A DNA stretch of 58,476 nucleotides. It comes from Chlorobiota bacterium (lineage in GTDB: Bacteria > Bacteroidota > Chlorobiia > Chlorobiales > Chlorobiaceae). Each line of letters begins with the position of its first letter. Positions within the stretch are counted from its first letter, which is position 1. The stretch covers positions 1 through 58,476 of the forward strand of contig VGMX01000016.1 of assembly GCA_016866305.1 (NCBI GenBank), written 5' to 3'. Below are positions 36,477 to 45,119 of the stretch, piece after piece. A program made the position numbers and the translations under genes. The notes beneath the pieces are model-generated. The model saw only the letters and a list, made by a program, of their open reading frames with translations. It was not told the origin of the DNA and did not search any database.

Positions 36477-39400
36477 TCAGGAACAGCCGGTCGTGGTGCC
36501 GCAATCCTCGCACACCTTGCAGGTTCCGTTCTGCTTCACCCGCATCGATCCGCAGTTCTCGCACTGCTCGCCGGTGTAGCCCTGCACCTTTGCCTGCAGC
36601 ACCTGGGTTTTCATGTTCGAGGCGTACTCCGATGATACATGCGGCTGTCCGGAAACCGCTTCGATGTCGTGCAGCGGCTCGTGAACAGCCGAACCGTTTG
36701 TCTTCGCCCTGTCGTCACCCTCAACCGGAGCAGGCACCTCGTCAACAGCCTTGACATGCACGAAATCCTTGCGGCCGAGGTAGTCGTAGCCGATCGAACG
36801 GAACACGTAGTCGAGGATCGAGGTGGAGTTCTTGATGGCATTGTGCCCCTGCACCGCACCTGCGGGTTCGAACCGGGTGAAGGTGAAGCTGTCCACCAGT
36901 TCCTCAAGCGGCATGCCGTACTGGAGAGCCTTGGAAGCAAGCACGGCGAAACAGTTCAGGAGGCCCTTGAAGGAAGCCCCCTCCTTGTACATGTCGATGA
37001 AGATTTCGCCCAGCGAACCGTCTTCGTATTCGCCGGTACGGAGAAACACCTTGTGCCCTCCGACATAGGCTTCGCGGATGTACCCCTTGCGGCGTTTCGG
37101 CAGCAGCCTGCGCTCCGAACGGTGGTAGACCCGTTCGACTATCCGCTCCTGCACTTCGCGAGGTCCCTTTGTCTCGTCGAGCGTCTCCTCGGTCCCGAGC
37201 ATGATGATCTCGTCGAGGTCCTTGTAACTGGAGATGTTCAGTGGCTGCGACAGCTTCGAGCCGTCGCGGTAGATGGTGATGGCCTTGACCATGTGCTGCC
37301 AGGCCGAACGGTAGACATCGCCGATTTCTGCCGTGGTGGCCGTGGCCGGCATGTTGACGGTCTTGGAGATGGCACCGGAAATGAACGGCTGCACGGCGGA
37401 CATCATGTGCACGTGAGCCATATGGCCGATGTAGCGCTCGCCTTTCTTTCCGCACCGGCTCGCGCAATCGAATACCGGCAGGTGTTCGAGCTTCAGGTGA
37501 GGTGCACCTTCGATGGTCATGGTGCCGCAGACGTAGTCGTTGGCGGCTTCGGCATCCTGCAGGGTTGCTCCGAGAGCCTGCAGCATGTCGAAATCGGGGC
37601 TGTTGAGCTGCTCGTCGGTGAAGCCGAGCGACAGGCAGAACTCCTCTCCGAGAATCCACTTGTTGAAGGCGAACCGGATGTCGAAAACGGTCTCGAGCTG
37701 GGACTCGACCTGCTCGATCTTCTCGTCGGTGAAGCCCCGGCTCTTCAGCCACTGCTTGTTGATGGTGGGACATCCGGCAAGCGTGCCGTGCCCCTTGCAG
37801 TACTTTTCGATGTCGTCAATCTCGCTGTCGTTGTAGCCGAGCTTTTCAAGAGCCTTGTGCACCGACTGGTTGACGATCTTGAAGTAGCCTCCACCGGCAA
37901 GTTTCTTGAACTTCACGATGGCGAACTCCGGCTCGACGCCGGTTGTATCACAGTCCATCACCAGACCGATCGTGCCGGTCGGGGCGATCACGCTCACCTG
38001 CGCATTACGGAACCCGTGCTTCCTGCCTTTTTGCAGCGCCTCGTCCCAGATTTTTCCGGCAGCTTCGAACAGGTCTGACGGACAGTATTCGGAATCGATG
38101 CCGCGCGGTTTCACCGTCAGCCCTTCGTACTCCTCTTCGGAGAGGTTGTGAGCGGCACGCCGGTGGTTGCGGATCACGCGCAGCATCTCCTTCGAGTTGG
38201 CTGCATATCCGGCGAAGGCACCGAGATCCCTGGCCATTTCAGCGGAAGTGACATATGCCTGGCCGGTGATGAGCGCGGAAATCGCACCCGCCATGGCGAG
38301 GGCTTTCGGCGAATCGTAGGGAATGCCGAGCACCATCAGGACGGTACCAAGATTGGCGAAACCGAGACCGAGCGTACGGTATTCATAGCTGAGACGGGCA
38401 ATGTCCCTCGACGGAAAATGTGCCATGAGCACCGATATTTCAAGCACCACGGTCCAGAGCGCCGAGGCGTGCAGCAGCTCCTTCGTTTTGATCCTTCCCG
38501 TGGCGTCATCAACGAAATGGATGAGGTTGAGGCTTGCAAGGTTGCAGGCCGTGTCGTCGAGGAACATGTACTCCGAACAGGGATTGCTGGCGTTGATCCT
38601 TCCGCTTTTCGGGCAGGTGTGCCATTCGTTGATGGTGGTATCGAACTGCAGCCCCGGATCGGCGCACTTCCAGGCGCTCATGAGAACTTTTTCCCACAGG
38701 TCGCGGGCTTTCACGGCCTTGGCGGTACGTCCCGTCGTGCGCTCGCGGAGCACCCACATCTCATCGTTCTCAACGGCTTTCATGAAGGCGTTGGTAACCC
38801 GCACGGTATTGTTCGAGTTCTGTCCTCCCACCGTCTGATAGGCTTCGGATTCATAATGCGTGTCGTACTCGTCGAAATCGAGAGCGGTGTATCCCTGATC
38901 GACCAGCGCAAGCACCCTGACCACATAGGTCATGGGAACTCCCCTGCCGAGCGCATTCCTGATGAGAAGCTGCAGTCTCGGGTTTTCGGTGCGATCGGAA
39001 CCGTTGGCTACAGCCTCCTCGACGATAGCCTTGAGAAAGCGGGAACAGATTCGGGAACCGGCAACAAGCGAAGCCACCTTGTCCTCCTCCCGGGCTTTCC
39101 ACTCGATGAACTTTTCCACATCGGGGTGGTCGATATCGATAATCACCATTTTCGCCGCCCTGCGAGTGGTCCCTCCCGACTTGATGGCTCCTGCCGCAGA
39201 GTCGAATATTTTCAGGAAACTCATCAGTCCGGACGAACTGCCGCCGCCACTGAGCTTTTCGCCGGAAGAGCGCAGATTGGAATAGTTGGTGCCGGAACCG
39301 CTGCCGAACTTGAAAACCCTCGCCTCGCGGACGGCAAGATCGAAAATACCCCCCTCGTTCACCAGATCGTCGCTGACCGACTGGATGAAACAGGCGTGCG

Positions 39401-39938
39401 CCTGGGGACGGGAGTAGGCGTCTCCGGACTCCCGGATCTCCTGCGTTGCCGGATCGACGTAGAAGTGGCCCTGAGCGGGACCGTCTATGCCATAGGCGAA
39501 ATTCAGCCCGGTATTGAACCACTGCGGCGAGTTCGGTGCACCCATCTGCCGGAGCAGCATATAGGCCACCTCGTCGTAAAATGCCCCTGCATCTTCTGAG
39601 GAATCGAAATACCCGTTCTTTTCGCCCCAGGCTCTCCAGCACCCCGCCAGGCGATGCACAACCTCCCTGACCGAACGTTCGCTTCCGGTCACCGGACGTC
39701 CTTCGCCATCGAGCAGCACCTTCCCCTCGGCATCTCGCAGGGGAACACCTGTCTTGCGGAAATATTTCTGCGCAAGAATATCCGCTGCAACCTGCGACCA
39801 GTGTTTCGGCACTTCGATATCGTTCATTTCAAACACTTTCGAACCATCCGGATTACGCAGCACGGATGAACGGAGGGTGTACTCGAAACGGTCATAGACG
39901 TTCTCTCCGGGAGAGGTAAAGAAGCGGGATATTTTCAC
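36477..39938 (-). CDS. nrdJ: Class II (adenosylcobalamin-dependent) ribonucleotide reductase
   Basis: Product of 1153 residues, the long form of NrdJ. Substrate-site motif NASNPCSEYMFLDDTACNLASLN, GSGTNYSNLRSSGEKLSGGG, and the glycyl-free radical barrel VSVIAPTGTIGLVMDCDTTG are visible. The C-terminus has a zinc-ribbon pair CENCGSMRVKQNGTCKVCEDCG and a final C-x-C-like tail used in re-reduction. It makes deoxyribonucleotides without oxygen and needs vitamin B12. The ATG at 39938 starts MKISRFFTSPGENVYDRFEY, as in relatives. A cobalamin riboswitch ends about 250 bp upstream on the same strand. Confidence 0.96.
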   Translation of the reverse strand: MKISRFFTSPGENVYDRFEYTLRSSVLRNPDGSKVFEMNDIEVPKHWSQVAADILAQKYFRKTGVPLRDAEGKVLLDGEGRPVTGSERSVREVVHRLAGCWRAWGEKNGYFDSSEDAGAFYDEVAYMLLRQMGAPNSPQWFNTGLNFAYGIDGPAQGHFYVDPATQEIRESGDAYSRPQAHACFIQSVSDDLVNEGGIFDLAVREARVFKFGSGSGTNYSNLRSSGEKLSGGGSSSGLMSFLKIFDSAAGAIKSGGTTRRAAKMVIIDIDHPDVEKFIEWKAREEDKVASLVAGSRICSRFLKAIVEEAVANGSDRTENPRLQLLIRNALGRGVPMTYVVRVLALVDQGYTALDFDEYDTHYESEAYQTVGGQNSNNTVRVTNAFMKAVENDEMWVLRERTTGRTAKAVKARDLWEKVLMSAWKCADPGLQFDTTINEWHTCPKSGRINASNPCSEYMFLDDTACNLASLNLIHFVDDATGRIKTKELLHASALWTVVLEISVLMAHFPSRDIARLSYEYRTLGLGFANLGTVLMVLGIPYDSPKALAMAGAISALITGQAYVTSAEMARDLGAFAGYAANSKEMLRVIRNHRRAAHNLSEEEYEGLTVKPRGIDSEYCPSDLFEAAGKIWDEALQKGRKHGFRNAQVSVIAPTGTIGLVMDCDTTGVEPEFAIVKFKKLAGGGYFKIVNQSVHKALEKLGYNDSEIDDIEKYCKGHGTLAGCPTINKQWLKSRGFTDEKIEQVESQLETVFDIRFAFNKWILGEEFCLSLGFTDEQLNSPDFDMLQALGATLQDAEAANDYVCGTMTIEGAPHLKLEHLPVFDCASRCGKKGERYIGHMAHVHMMSAVQPFISGAISKTVNMPATATTAEIGDVYRSAWQHMVKAITIYRDGSKLSQPLNISSYKDLDEIIMLGTEETLDETKGPREVQERIVERVYHRSERRLLPKRRKGYIREAYVGGHKVFLRTGEYEDGSLGEIFIDMYKEGASFKGLLNCFAVLASKALQYGMPLEELVDSFTFTRFEPAGAVQGHNAIKNSTSILDYVFRSIGYDYLGRKDFVHVKAVDEVPAPVEGDDRAKTNGSAVHEPLHDIEAVSGQPHVSSEYASNMKTQVLQAKVQGYTGEQCENCGSMRVKQNGTCKVCEDCGTTTGCS

Positions 39939-40041
39939 AATATTTCTCCGGTATCAGGATTTCGGATGGTAATCAGAACTGGTTTCAAAAAAAATAAGTT
40001 ACCGATAAAAAACAGCATGAATGCTTCCTGTTCAACAGGTT

Positions 40042-40058
40042 TTTCCGTATAACGGAAA
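40042..40058. promoter_or_regulatory. Palindrome in the nrdJ upstream region
   Basis: TTTCCGTATAACGGAAA is a perfect 7-bp inverted repeat with a 3-bp centre, 104-120 bp upstream of the nrdJ start. It does not resemble the NrdR box as I know it. It might be a protein site or a small hairpin. On the nrdJ side of it (about 40007-40034) lies AACAG..AGCAT..ATGCTGTT followed by TTTTTT on the minus strand, a terminator-like hairpin with an internal bulge. Confidence 0.4.
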
Positions 40059-40189
40059 TATAACATTTATACAAAAACACGGGTACTGAGATGCTTCGGC
40101 AATGATCACGATTTTGTTCAGGGGCAGATGATTTGCTTGTCGATTCCGTCATGTACAGGCCACCGGATTTTTTCCCGAAATCGCATGGC

Positions 40190-40438
40190 GGCTTCTTTCC
40201 GGCAGGTCTCCTGACTCTGGACGGCTGTCGGCTCATCGAGCAGACAAAAAGCAATGTCCGGCCTTCCCTCGCTTTCCCGGGAGGAAGAGGAACGAAGTGA
40301 CCTGGACATGCTGAACGGAAGCATATCGGCGGAGCCGCCGGCAGCTTTTTTCAGCGAACCGTCTCTTACAGTTGCGGGAACAGTGTACGACTTTCACGTA
40401 CTTCCCTATTATCCGGCTGCATCATGCATCCGGCACCA
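40190..40438 (-). promoter_or_regulatory. Cobalamin riboswitch
   Basis: The minus-strand RNA holds the conserved core AAUAGGGAA, GUGAAAGUC, ACUGUUCCCGCAACUGUAA (about 40410-40355) and, near its 3' end, the B12 box AGUCAGGAGACCUGCC (40201-40216), in the right order and spacing. The middle arm (about 40345-40230) is long. Just after it, GCCGCC (40187-40192) can pair with GGUGGC (40159-40164), a stem that covers an ATG at 40186; that codon opens only a 22-codon frame (to 40118). The next gene in this orientation is nrdJ. Such riboswitches normally lower expression when adenosylcobalamin binds. Confidence 0.9.
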
Positions 40439-40466
40439 GAAAGAAAAAAAGAACTGTTGAAAGTGT

Positions 40467-40582
40467 ACGGTTTTTCGCTGAAAAGGCAAAGGAAAAACCG
40501 TAATCATGAAACCGTGCACGCTGTTTCATGGTATGAAAACCACGGGATCAAACCGGTTTTATTGCGGCAAAAACCGCACCGG
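40467..40582. repeat. Three successive hairpins in the 776-bp gap between nrdJ and the pentapeptide gene
   Basis: The gap 39939-40714 holds no convincing gene. Apart from the riboswitch and the palindrome listed separately it contains: ACGGTTTTTC/GAAAAACCGT (40467-40501, 10-bp arms), CATGAAAC/GTTTCATG (40505-40530, 8-bp arms) and CCGGT/ACCGG around TGCGG/CCGCA (40553-40582). They could form the 3' end of the pentapeptide transcript (minus strand) or a small RNA. The stretch 40583-40714 shows nothing that I can name. Confidence 0.5.
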
Positions 40583-40714
40583 GAAACACGCATGCCTCAA
40601 GAAAAAAAAGGCGGTTCCTCCATCCCGAAAGTTTTTTCCTGCAGACGAAAGGACCTCGCCGGCCTGTTTGCCGAGACAGGAAATCGCTGGACCTGCCACT
40701 GAACAGCCTGCCTG

Positions 40715-41776
40715 TCAAAGCTCTTTTTCACGGCGCAGAAGAGCGGTCAGTGCAGCGATCTCCGAGGCCTGCGCTTCAACCGCATGGGCGAGCCGCTCCA
40801 TATCGGTACGCCGTTCCCTTTCGGTTGCCGTATCGAAAAGAATGGGTTTCTGGAATCCTTCCGAAAACCGGAAAATCCGCAGGCACAGCCTGAGAAGCAT
40901 CGCGTAGAAAATCGGCAGAAGCCATTCACCGAGGATAACGGGAAGCTGCTGGTAATGCGTGATCACTCCCGCCCAGTCACCGAGAAACAGCGCATCCCAC
41001 TTCACGAAAAAGTAGAGATAGACCAGCGGATGGAAGCTGAGAAAAAAACGAAGGATTTTCGATTCCCGCCTGACCGAAGGCTCCTGTTCGTATTTCGAAA
41101 GCAGCCAGGGAAAATACCCCACGGTCATGGCCGAACGGCGGTCGTTGAGATAGCGGGCTCCCTGCAGGGCGGATTCGATGAACGTCGCCACAAGGCTCAA
41201 CAGGCCGGTGGAGAGCAATGCGGCCAGAAAGGCGTAACTGAGATCGTCGAACTTGAACGAACCGGCCAGATAGGGCAGGGTGATCGACTTGGGCCTGATG
41301 ACAATGAACAGCAGGCCGATGCCGGCAAGGATCATCGAAAAGGTGTGCAGCTTCCTGGCGTGTTTCAGACTTTCGATCACCGCTTCCGCATTGGCTCCAT
41401 GCATGGAGTTGCCGGGCGGATCGAGCCGCATGAGCGCTGCGGAATCAGTATCCGCGGAATAAAAGCCGTTGACGCCGATATCGCACCCCCGGAGGCTGTC
41501 GTACCGGGTATTGATGTCGATGGTGCTCTTGCTGAGTCTTGCTCCGGCAAGGTCGGCATCGCCGAGATCAGCCCCCCGCAGGTCTGCCCCGCTGAGATCG
41601 GCATTGCGAAGGATCGCACCTGAAAGCCTTGCCCCCGAGAGATCCGCATCCCTGAGATCGAACCCCTGAAGGTCCGCCCCGGCAAGATCCGGCTGCACGG
41701 AGCCATGCTCCCGCCTCCACAGGTTCCATGAAGCCGCTCCTTCCAGAAGAAGCGAAAAATGTTCCTTGCTGGCCAT
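40715..41776 (-). CDS. Pentapeptide-repeat membrane protein
   Basis: Product of 353 residues. Residues 28-82 hold about eleven A(D/N)LxX-type pentapeptides (e.g. [20 protein letters not shown]), giving a right-handed beta-helix. The later half has hydrophobic segments ([49 protein letters not shown]) and a C-terminal coiled coil ([18 protein letters not shown]). Fusion of a short repeat domain to a membrane module occurs in several phyla, with no known activity. The S1/P1-type nuclease gene ends 14 bp upstream on the same strand, so the two may be co-transcribed. Confidence 0.8.
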   Translation of the reverse strand: MASKEHFSLLLEGAASWNLWRREHGSVQPDLAGADLQGFDLRDADLSGARLSGAILRNADLSGADLRGADLGDADLAGARLSKSTIDINTRYDSLRGCDIGVNGFYSADTDSAALMRLDPPGNSMHGANAEAVIESLKHARKLHTFSMILAGIGLLFIVIRPKSITLPYLAGSFKFDDLSYAFLAALLSTGLLSLVATFIESALQGARYLNDRRSAMTVGYFPWLLSKYEQEPSVRRESKILRFFLSFHPLVYLYFFVKWDALFLGDWAGVITHYQQLPVILGEWLLPIFYAMLLRLCLRIFRFSEGFQKPILFDTATERERRTDMERLAHAVEAQASEIAALTALLRREKEL

Positions 41777-41789
41777 AATAACAGGATCC

Positions 41790-42515
41790 TCAACAAGGGT
41801 TCCTGCCGACGTAGCGCAGAATGGCCCGAAAGAGCGATGCGCTGTGAATGACCTGCGTATAGGTTTCGGCCTGGGTCATGTTGCGGTTCTCCTTGCGGAT
41901 CTTCATGCCAAGTTTGCGTGCAGTCTCGGCAACCCGGGCGATTTCCCTGGCGAGATCCTGCTCGTTTTCAATATGGATATCGTAGATGCAGCGCTGGATA
42001 TAACCGATATTGTTCTGTACGTTGCACTCGATGATGCCGTCATTGGTGCTGTGCCGCTCCCTGTTGAAAGCGTCATAGACGGTGTTGTGCAGCGGCATCG
42101 ACAGATCGCCTGCGTAGTGCGCACAGAACACGAGGGGATAGTCGGCATATTTTCCGGAAGCCGACATCGACCTGAAATCCCTTACCGAACCGATGATCGC
42201 ACCGTACAGATGACCTTCCTCGTCATCGGGCCTGTTGTAGCGGTCCACCTGCTCCATCACCATCGCGGCCGTCACCTTGCGGTCCGCGTTGTTGTTGTAG
42301 TAGTGGTTCTTCTCCTCGGCAGCCCTGAATACATCCTTCGATTTGGCAACATCCGGCGCCGCAGCGCTGTACCAGCGTTCGAAACCCGCCGCCTGTGCAA
42401 TGGCAAGATGTGTCCTGTCATGCCAGCCATAGGAATCAGTCGCATGGAACAGAAGGACGACCAGGGCGGTCATGAACGAAATTCCCCGCGGCTTCCGGCA
42501 AATGGTGGTTTTCAT
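41790..42515 (-). CDS. Exported S1/P1-type zinc nuclease / phospholipase C fold protein
   Basis: Product of 241 residues. The signal peptide ([18 protein letters not shown]) would leave [14 protein letters not shown] at the mature N-terminus, where the first Trp and His are metal ligands in this superfamily. [29 protein letters not shown] and a downstream HSTNDG supply further His/Asp ligands for the three-zinc site. It may degrade nucleic acids or phospholipids outside the cytoplasm. The ATG at 42515 ([11 protein letters not shown]) fits a signal peptide better than the codon at 42539. Confidence 0.78.
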   Translation of the reverse strand: MKTTICRKPRGISFMTALVVLLFHATDSYGWHDRTHLAIAQAAGFERWYSAAAPDVAKSKDVFRAAEEKNHYYNNNADRKVTAAMVMEQVDRYNRPDDEEGHLYGAIIGSVRDFRSMSASGKYADYPLVFCAHYAGDLSMPLHNTVYDAFNRERHSTNDGIIECNVQNNIGYIQRCIYDIHIENEQDLAREIARVAETARKLGMKIRKENRNMTQAETYTQVIHSASLFRAILRYVGRNPC

Positions 42516-42566
42516 AACATGATTGTTTGAGGGGTTCACTCTATCGGCAAGAAACGGTCACGCCGC

Positions 42567-43523
42567 TCAGCGCGACAGGTCGAGCATGCGCCTTATCGGC
42601 AGCAATGCCGCAGTCCTGAGCTCTTCTGGCAGCGTCACTTCGGGCTTGCGCAGCTGCATGCACTCCACGAGCTTTTCAAGAGTGTTCTGCTTCATCTGCT
42701 TGCAGACACTGCGCGGATTCTCCGGATCCCTGGGCGCCGGGATAAACGTTTTTCCGGGCGAACGCTTCTGCATCTCGAACAGAATCCCCGGCTCGGTAGC
42801 CACCATGAAGCTCCGGTGGGGGCTCGATACCGTGAAATCGAGCAGTGCCTGCGTCGAACCGACAAAAACCGCATGGCGCAGCACCTCCTCCCTGCACTCG
42901 GGGTGGGCGATCAGCACCGCCTCCGGATGCAGCTTGCAGGCGTCAAGCACATAGCGCTCCGAAAAGGCTTCATGAACATAGCAGTAGCCCTGCCAGAGCA
43001 CCATCTCCCTTCCGGTCTTGTTCATGAGATAACCGCCGAGATTGCGATCGGGACCGAAGAGAATCTGTTTCCCTTCGGGTATGGAACGGATGACCCGTTC
43101 GGCATTCGAAGAGGTGCAGATCAAGTCGGACATTGCCTTGATCTCCGCCGAAGAGTTGATGTAACTGACGGCGACCGCCCCGGGATGCTCCAGGCGAAAC
43201 TGTCTGAACTCGTCGGCCGGGCAACTGTCCGCAAGGGGACATCCGGCGTATTGGTCAGGCACGAGCACCTGCTTTTCGGGATTGAGTATCTTGGCGGTTT
43301 CGGCCATGAAGTACACGCCGGCGAACACAATCACATCCGCTCCGGTTTTCTCGGCGCTCCGGGCAAGAGCCAGGCTGTCGCCGACGACATCGGCAACCAT
43401 CTGGATTTCCGGAACCGTGTAATAATGGGCGAGCAGAACGGCGTTCAGCTTTTTTTTCAACTGCCCGACCTGAAGAAACAACTCCTCTTTCGATGGTCTG
43501 TGCACTGCTGGTTCAGAAGTCAT
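42567..43523 (-). CDS. nadA: Quinolinate synthase
   Basis: Product of 318 residues. Signature segments are LNAVLLAHYYTVPEIQMVADVVGDSLALAR, VIVFAGVYFMAETAKILNP, DQYAGCPLADSCP, TSSNAERVIRSIP, DRNLGGYLMNKTG and IAHPECREEVL; the three conserved Cys that hold the [4Fe-4S] cluster include those in GCPLA and PECRE. With L-aspartate oxidase (nadB, 52192-53787) it makes quinolinate for NAD. The ATG at 43523 (MTSEPAVHRP) is preferred over the open frame to 43607. Confidence 0.95.
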   Translation of the reverse strand: MTSEPAVHRPSKEELFLQVGQLKKKLNAVLLAHYYTVPEIQMVADVVGDSLALARSAEKTGADVIVFAGVYFMAETAKILNPEKQVLVPDQYAGCPLADSCPADEFRQFRLEHPGAVAVSYINSSAEIKAMSDLICTSSNAERVIRSIPEGKQILFGPDRNLGGYLMNKTGREMVLWQGYCYVHEAFSERYVLDACKLHPEAVLIAHPECREEVLRHAVFVGSTQALLDFTVSSPHRSFMVATEPGILFEMQKRSPGKTFIPAPRDPENPRSVCKQMKQNTLEKLVECMQLRKPEVTLPEELRTAALLPIRRMLDLSR

Positions 43524-43607
43524 GATAATGTTTGCAATAAATTCGGGGTCCCGCAAGGACGGCGACTTGTGAGGTAACCGCTCAGCCGTCTCAGGAGGCT
43601 GCGGCAC

Positions 43608-43997
43608 TCACTTCAGATAATATTCGAGATCGTCATCCTCCCTGATAAGCAGGAGTATGGCCGAATTGGGCACGATGATATAGCGTTCATCCTCGTATTC
43701 TATCTCATAGGAACTGTTCTGGATAAAAATGGCAAGATCACCGACTTTTGCCTGAAGCGGAATATACTGGGCTCCGGAGACCTGTTCTTTCCAGGGTTCA
43801 TCCGATTCGGGAGGGGGACCCACCGGATACCCCGGACCGGTCTTGATAACATAACCGCTCTGGATTCTGGCTTTCTCCTGAATGCCGGGGGGAAGATAGA
43901 TGCCTGATTTCGTGCGTTCGTCGAGAGATTTCGGCTTGATGAGCACTCTGTCGCCGACAACAATAAATTTATCTGTTATATTTACATTTTGCACCAT
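43608..43997 (-). CDS. Divergent GroES-like co-chaperonin
   Basis: Product of 129 residues, longer than normal GroES (about 95). KFIVVGDRVLIKPKSLDERTKSGIYLPPG is the GroES-fold start, VGDLAIFIQNSSYEIEYEDERYIIVPNSAILLLI the rest. In between is an insert rich in Pro/Gly (PGYPVGPPPESDEPWKEQ) where the mobile loop or roof would lie. No groEL is near, so it is not the main chaperonin partner. Such proteins are seen in Bacteroidetes/Chlorobi genomes. The ATG at 43997 (MVQNVNITDK) is chosen; the extension to 44135 is not fold-like. Confidence 0.75.
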   Translation of the reverse strand: MVQNVNITDKFIVVGDRVLIKPKSLDERTKSGIYLPPGIQEKARIQSGYVIKTGPGYPVGPPPESDEPWKEQVSGAQYIPLQAKVGDLAIFIQNSSYEIEYEDERYIIVPNSAILLLIREDDDLEYYLK

Positions 43998-44134
43998 ATG
44001 TTTACAGCTTGAACATATTGACAGGAATAGTACCTTCCCTGAAACAGGAAAATGTAACAAAAATAACCGCTCAGGCAAACCAGTCGGGGCTGCGGGCCGC
44101 AAACACAGCAATCCGGCATGATCTGAGGGCAGCA

Positions 44135-44169
44135 AACCCTGTAACCGGAAACATCATGATAACAGGGTT
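44135..44169. repeat. Inverted repeat in the mreC leader
   Basis: AACCCTGT (44135-44142) and ACAGGGTT (44162-44169) are perfect 8-bp complements with a 19-bp spacer, in the 257-bp gap between the divergent GroES-like gene and mreC. It could be a leader hairpin or a protein site. Nothing else is evident in the gap. Confidence 0.35.
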
Positions 44170-44255
44170 CGGGTCCCGACGGCAGAAGCACGTCAACGTT
44201 CAGGCGCACGCCCGGCAAGCGGTGAACACGTGAGTTAATAAACGGAATTTGTGTC

Positions 44256-45116
44256 GTGCAGAAGTTTTTCAGATTTCTCGTTCAACATCATGCATATCTG
44301 CTCCTGATGCTTTACAGCAGCATCGCGCTCCTGCTGATCAGGTTCGAGCAGGAAGATATGCTTTCGAAAATCCGGAACGGCGGAATCGAACTGCAGGCGT
44401 CCGTCAATGAAAAAATATCGAGTTACGGTTACCTTTTCAATCTCCGGAGGGAAAACGACCAGCTCCTGAAAATCAATGCGGAGTTGCTTGCCAGAGCCAT
44501 GCGCAACGAAAACGCACTGCGTAACGAAAAAGCGCTGCATGCCCTGACTGCCGACTCCACCTTCGACTCGTCCGGCTATATCGTGGCAAGAGTGATCGAC
44601 AGAAAATTCAGTTCAAAGGAAAACATGCTGATCCTCGATGCCGGCAAAAACCGGGGAATAAGGCAGGATATGGCCGTACTCACCCCGCATGGACTTGTCG
44701 GAAGGGTGATATCCGTCAGCGATCACTATGCGAAAGTACTGCCCCTCATTCACAGTGATTTCAAGGTGAGCGTCAGATCGGAAAAAAGCAATGCCGCAGG
44801 AGTTCTCAGCTGGAACGGCGGAGCCGAACATCTGGCGCACATCGAGCACATCCCCATAAGCAGTCCGCTGAAAAAGGGAGAGCTCATGCTGACGACCGAT
44901 TACAGCACCTTCTCCCCCAGCGGGATCCCGGTCGGCAGGATTGTTCGGATCAAGCCGGACAAGCTGTTTTATGACATCGACATATCGCTTTCTGTCGATT
45001 TTTCGACACTCACGCATGTCCTGATCGCCCCTTCCAAAAAAGACCCGGACAAGTTTGAGATGCTCAACAGCGAGCTTCCCCAGGAACAACCCGCAATCAT
45101 CAACCCTGTGAACTGA
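44256..45116 (+). CDS. mreC: Rod-shape-determining protein MreC
   Basis: Product of 286 residues starting at GTG. One N-terminal membrane anchor (YLLMLYSSIALLLIRF, about residues 14-29) is followed by a coiled coil (LRRENDQLLKINAELLARAM) and the periplasmic beta domain with VIDRKFSSKENMLILDAGKNRGIRQDMAVLTPHGLVGRV. It links the cytoskeletal MreB to the cell-wall synthases. mreB is not upstream in this window; the neighbour is a divergent GroES-like gene. It is followed by mreD after 3 bp. Confidence 0.92.
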   Translation: MQKFFRFLVQHHAYLLLMLYSSIALLLIRFEQEDMLSKIRNGGIELQASVNEKISSYGYLFNLRRENDQLLKINAELLARAMRNENALRNEKALHALTADSTFDSSGYIVARVIDRKFSSKENMLILDAGKNRGIRQDMAVLTPHGLVGRVISVSDHYAKVLPLIHSDFKVSVRSEKSNAAGVLSWNGGAEHLAHIEHIPISSPLKKGELMLTTDYSTFSPSGIPVGRIVRIKPDKLFYDIDISLSVDFSTLTHVLIAPSKKDPDKFEMLNSELPQEQPAIINPVN

Positions 45117-45119
45117 GCT

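Noticed and set aside
36639-39599. Two plus-strand frames of about 480 codons over nrdJ
   Set aside because: Both are antisense to the intact ribonucleotide reductase and read as His/Val/Asp-rich nonsense without start signals.
39985-40254. 89-codon minus-strand frame between riboswitch and nrdJ
   Set aside because: It starts inside the riboswitch and gives a Cys/Ser-rich, motif-free translation; only the 22-codon frame right after the riboswitch is discussed, as a possible stub.
40424-40907. Two plus-strand frames in the hairpin region and across the pentapeptide gene end
   Set aside because: Low-complexity Lys/Arg-rich translations, no start signal, and overlap with inverted repeats.
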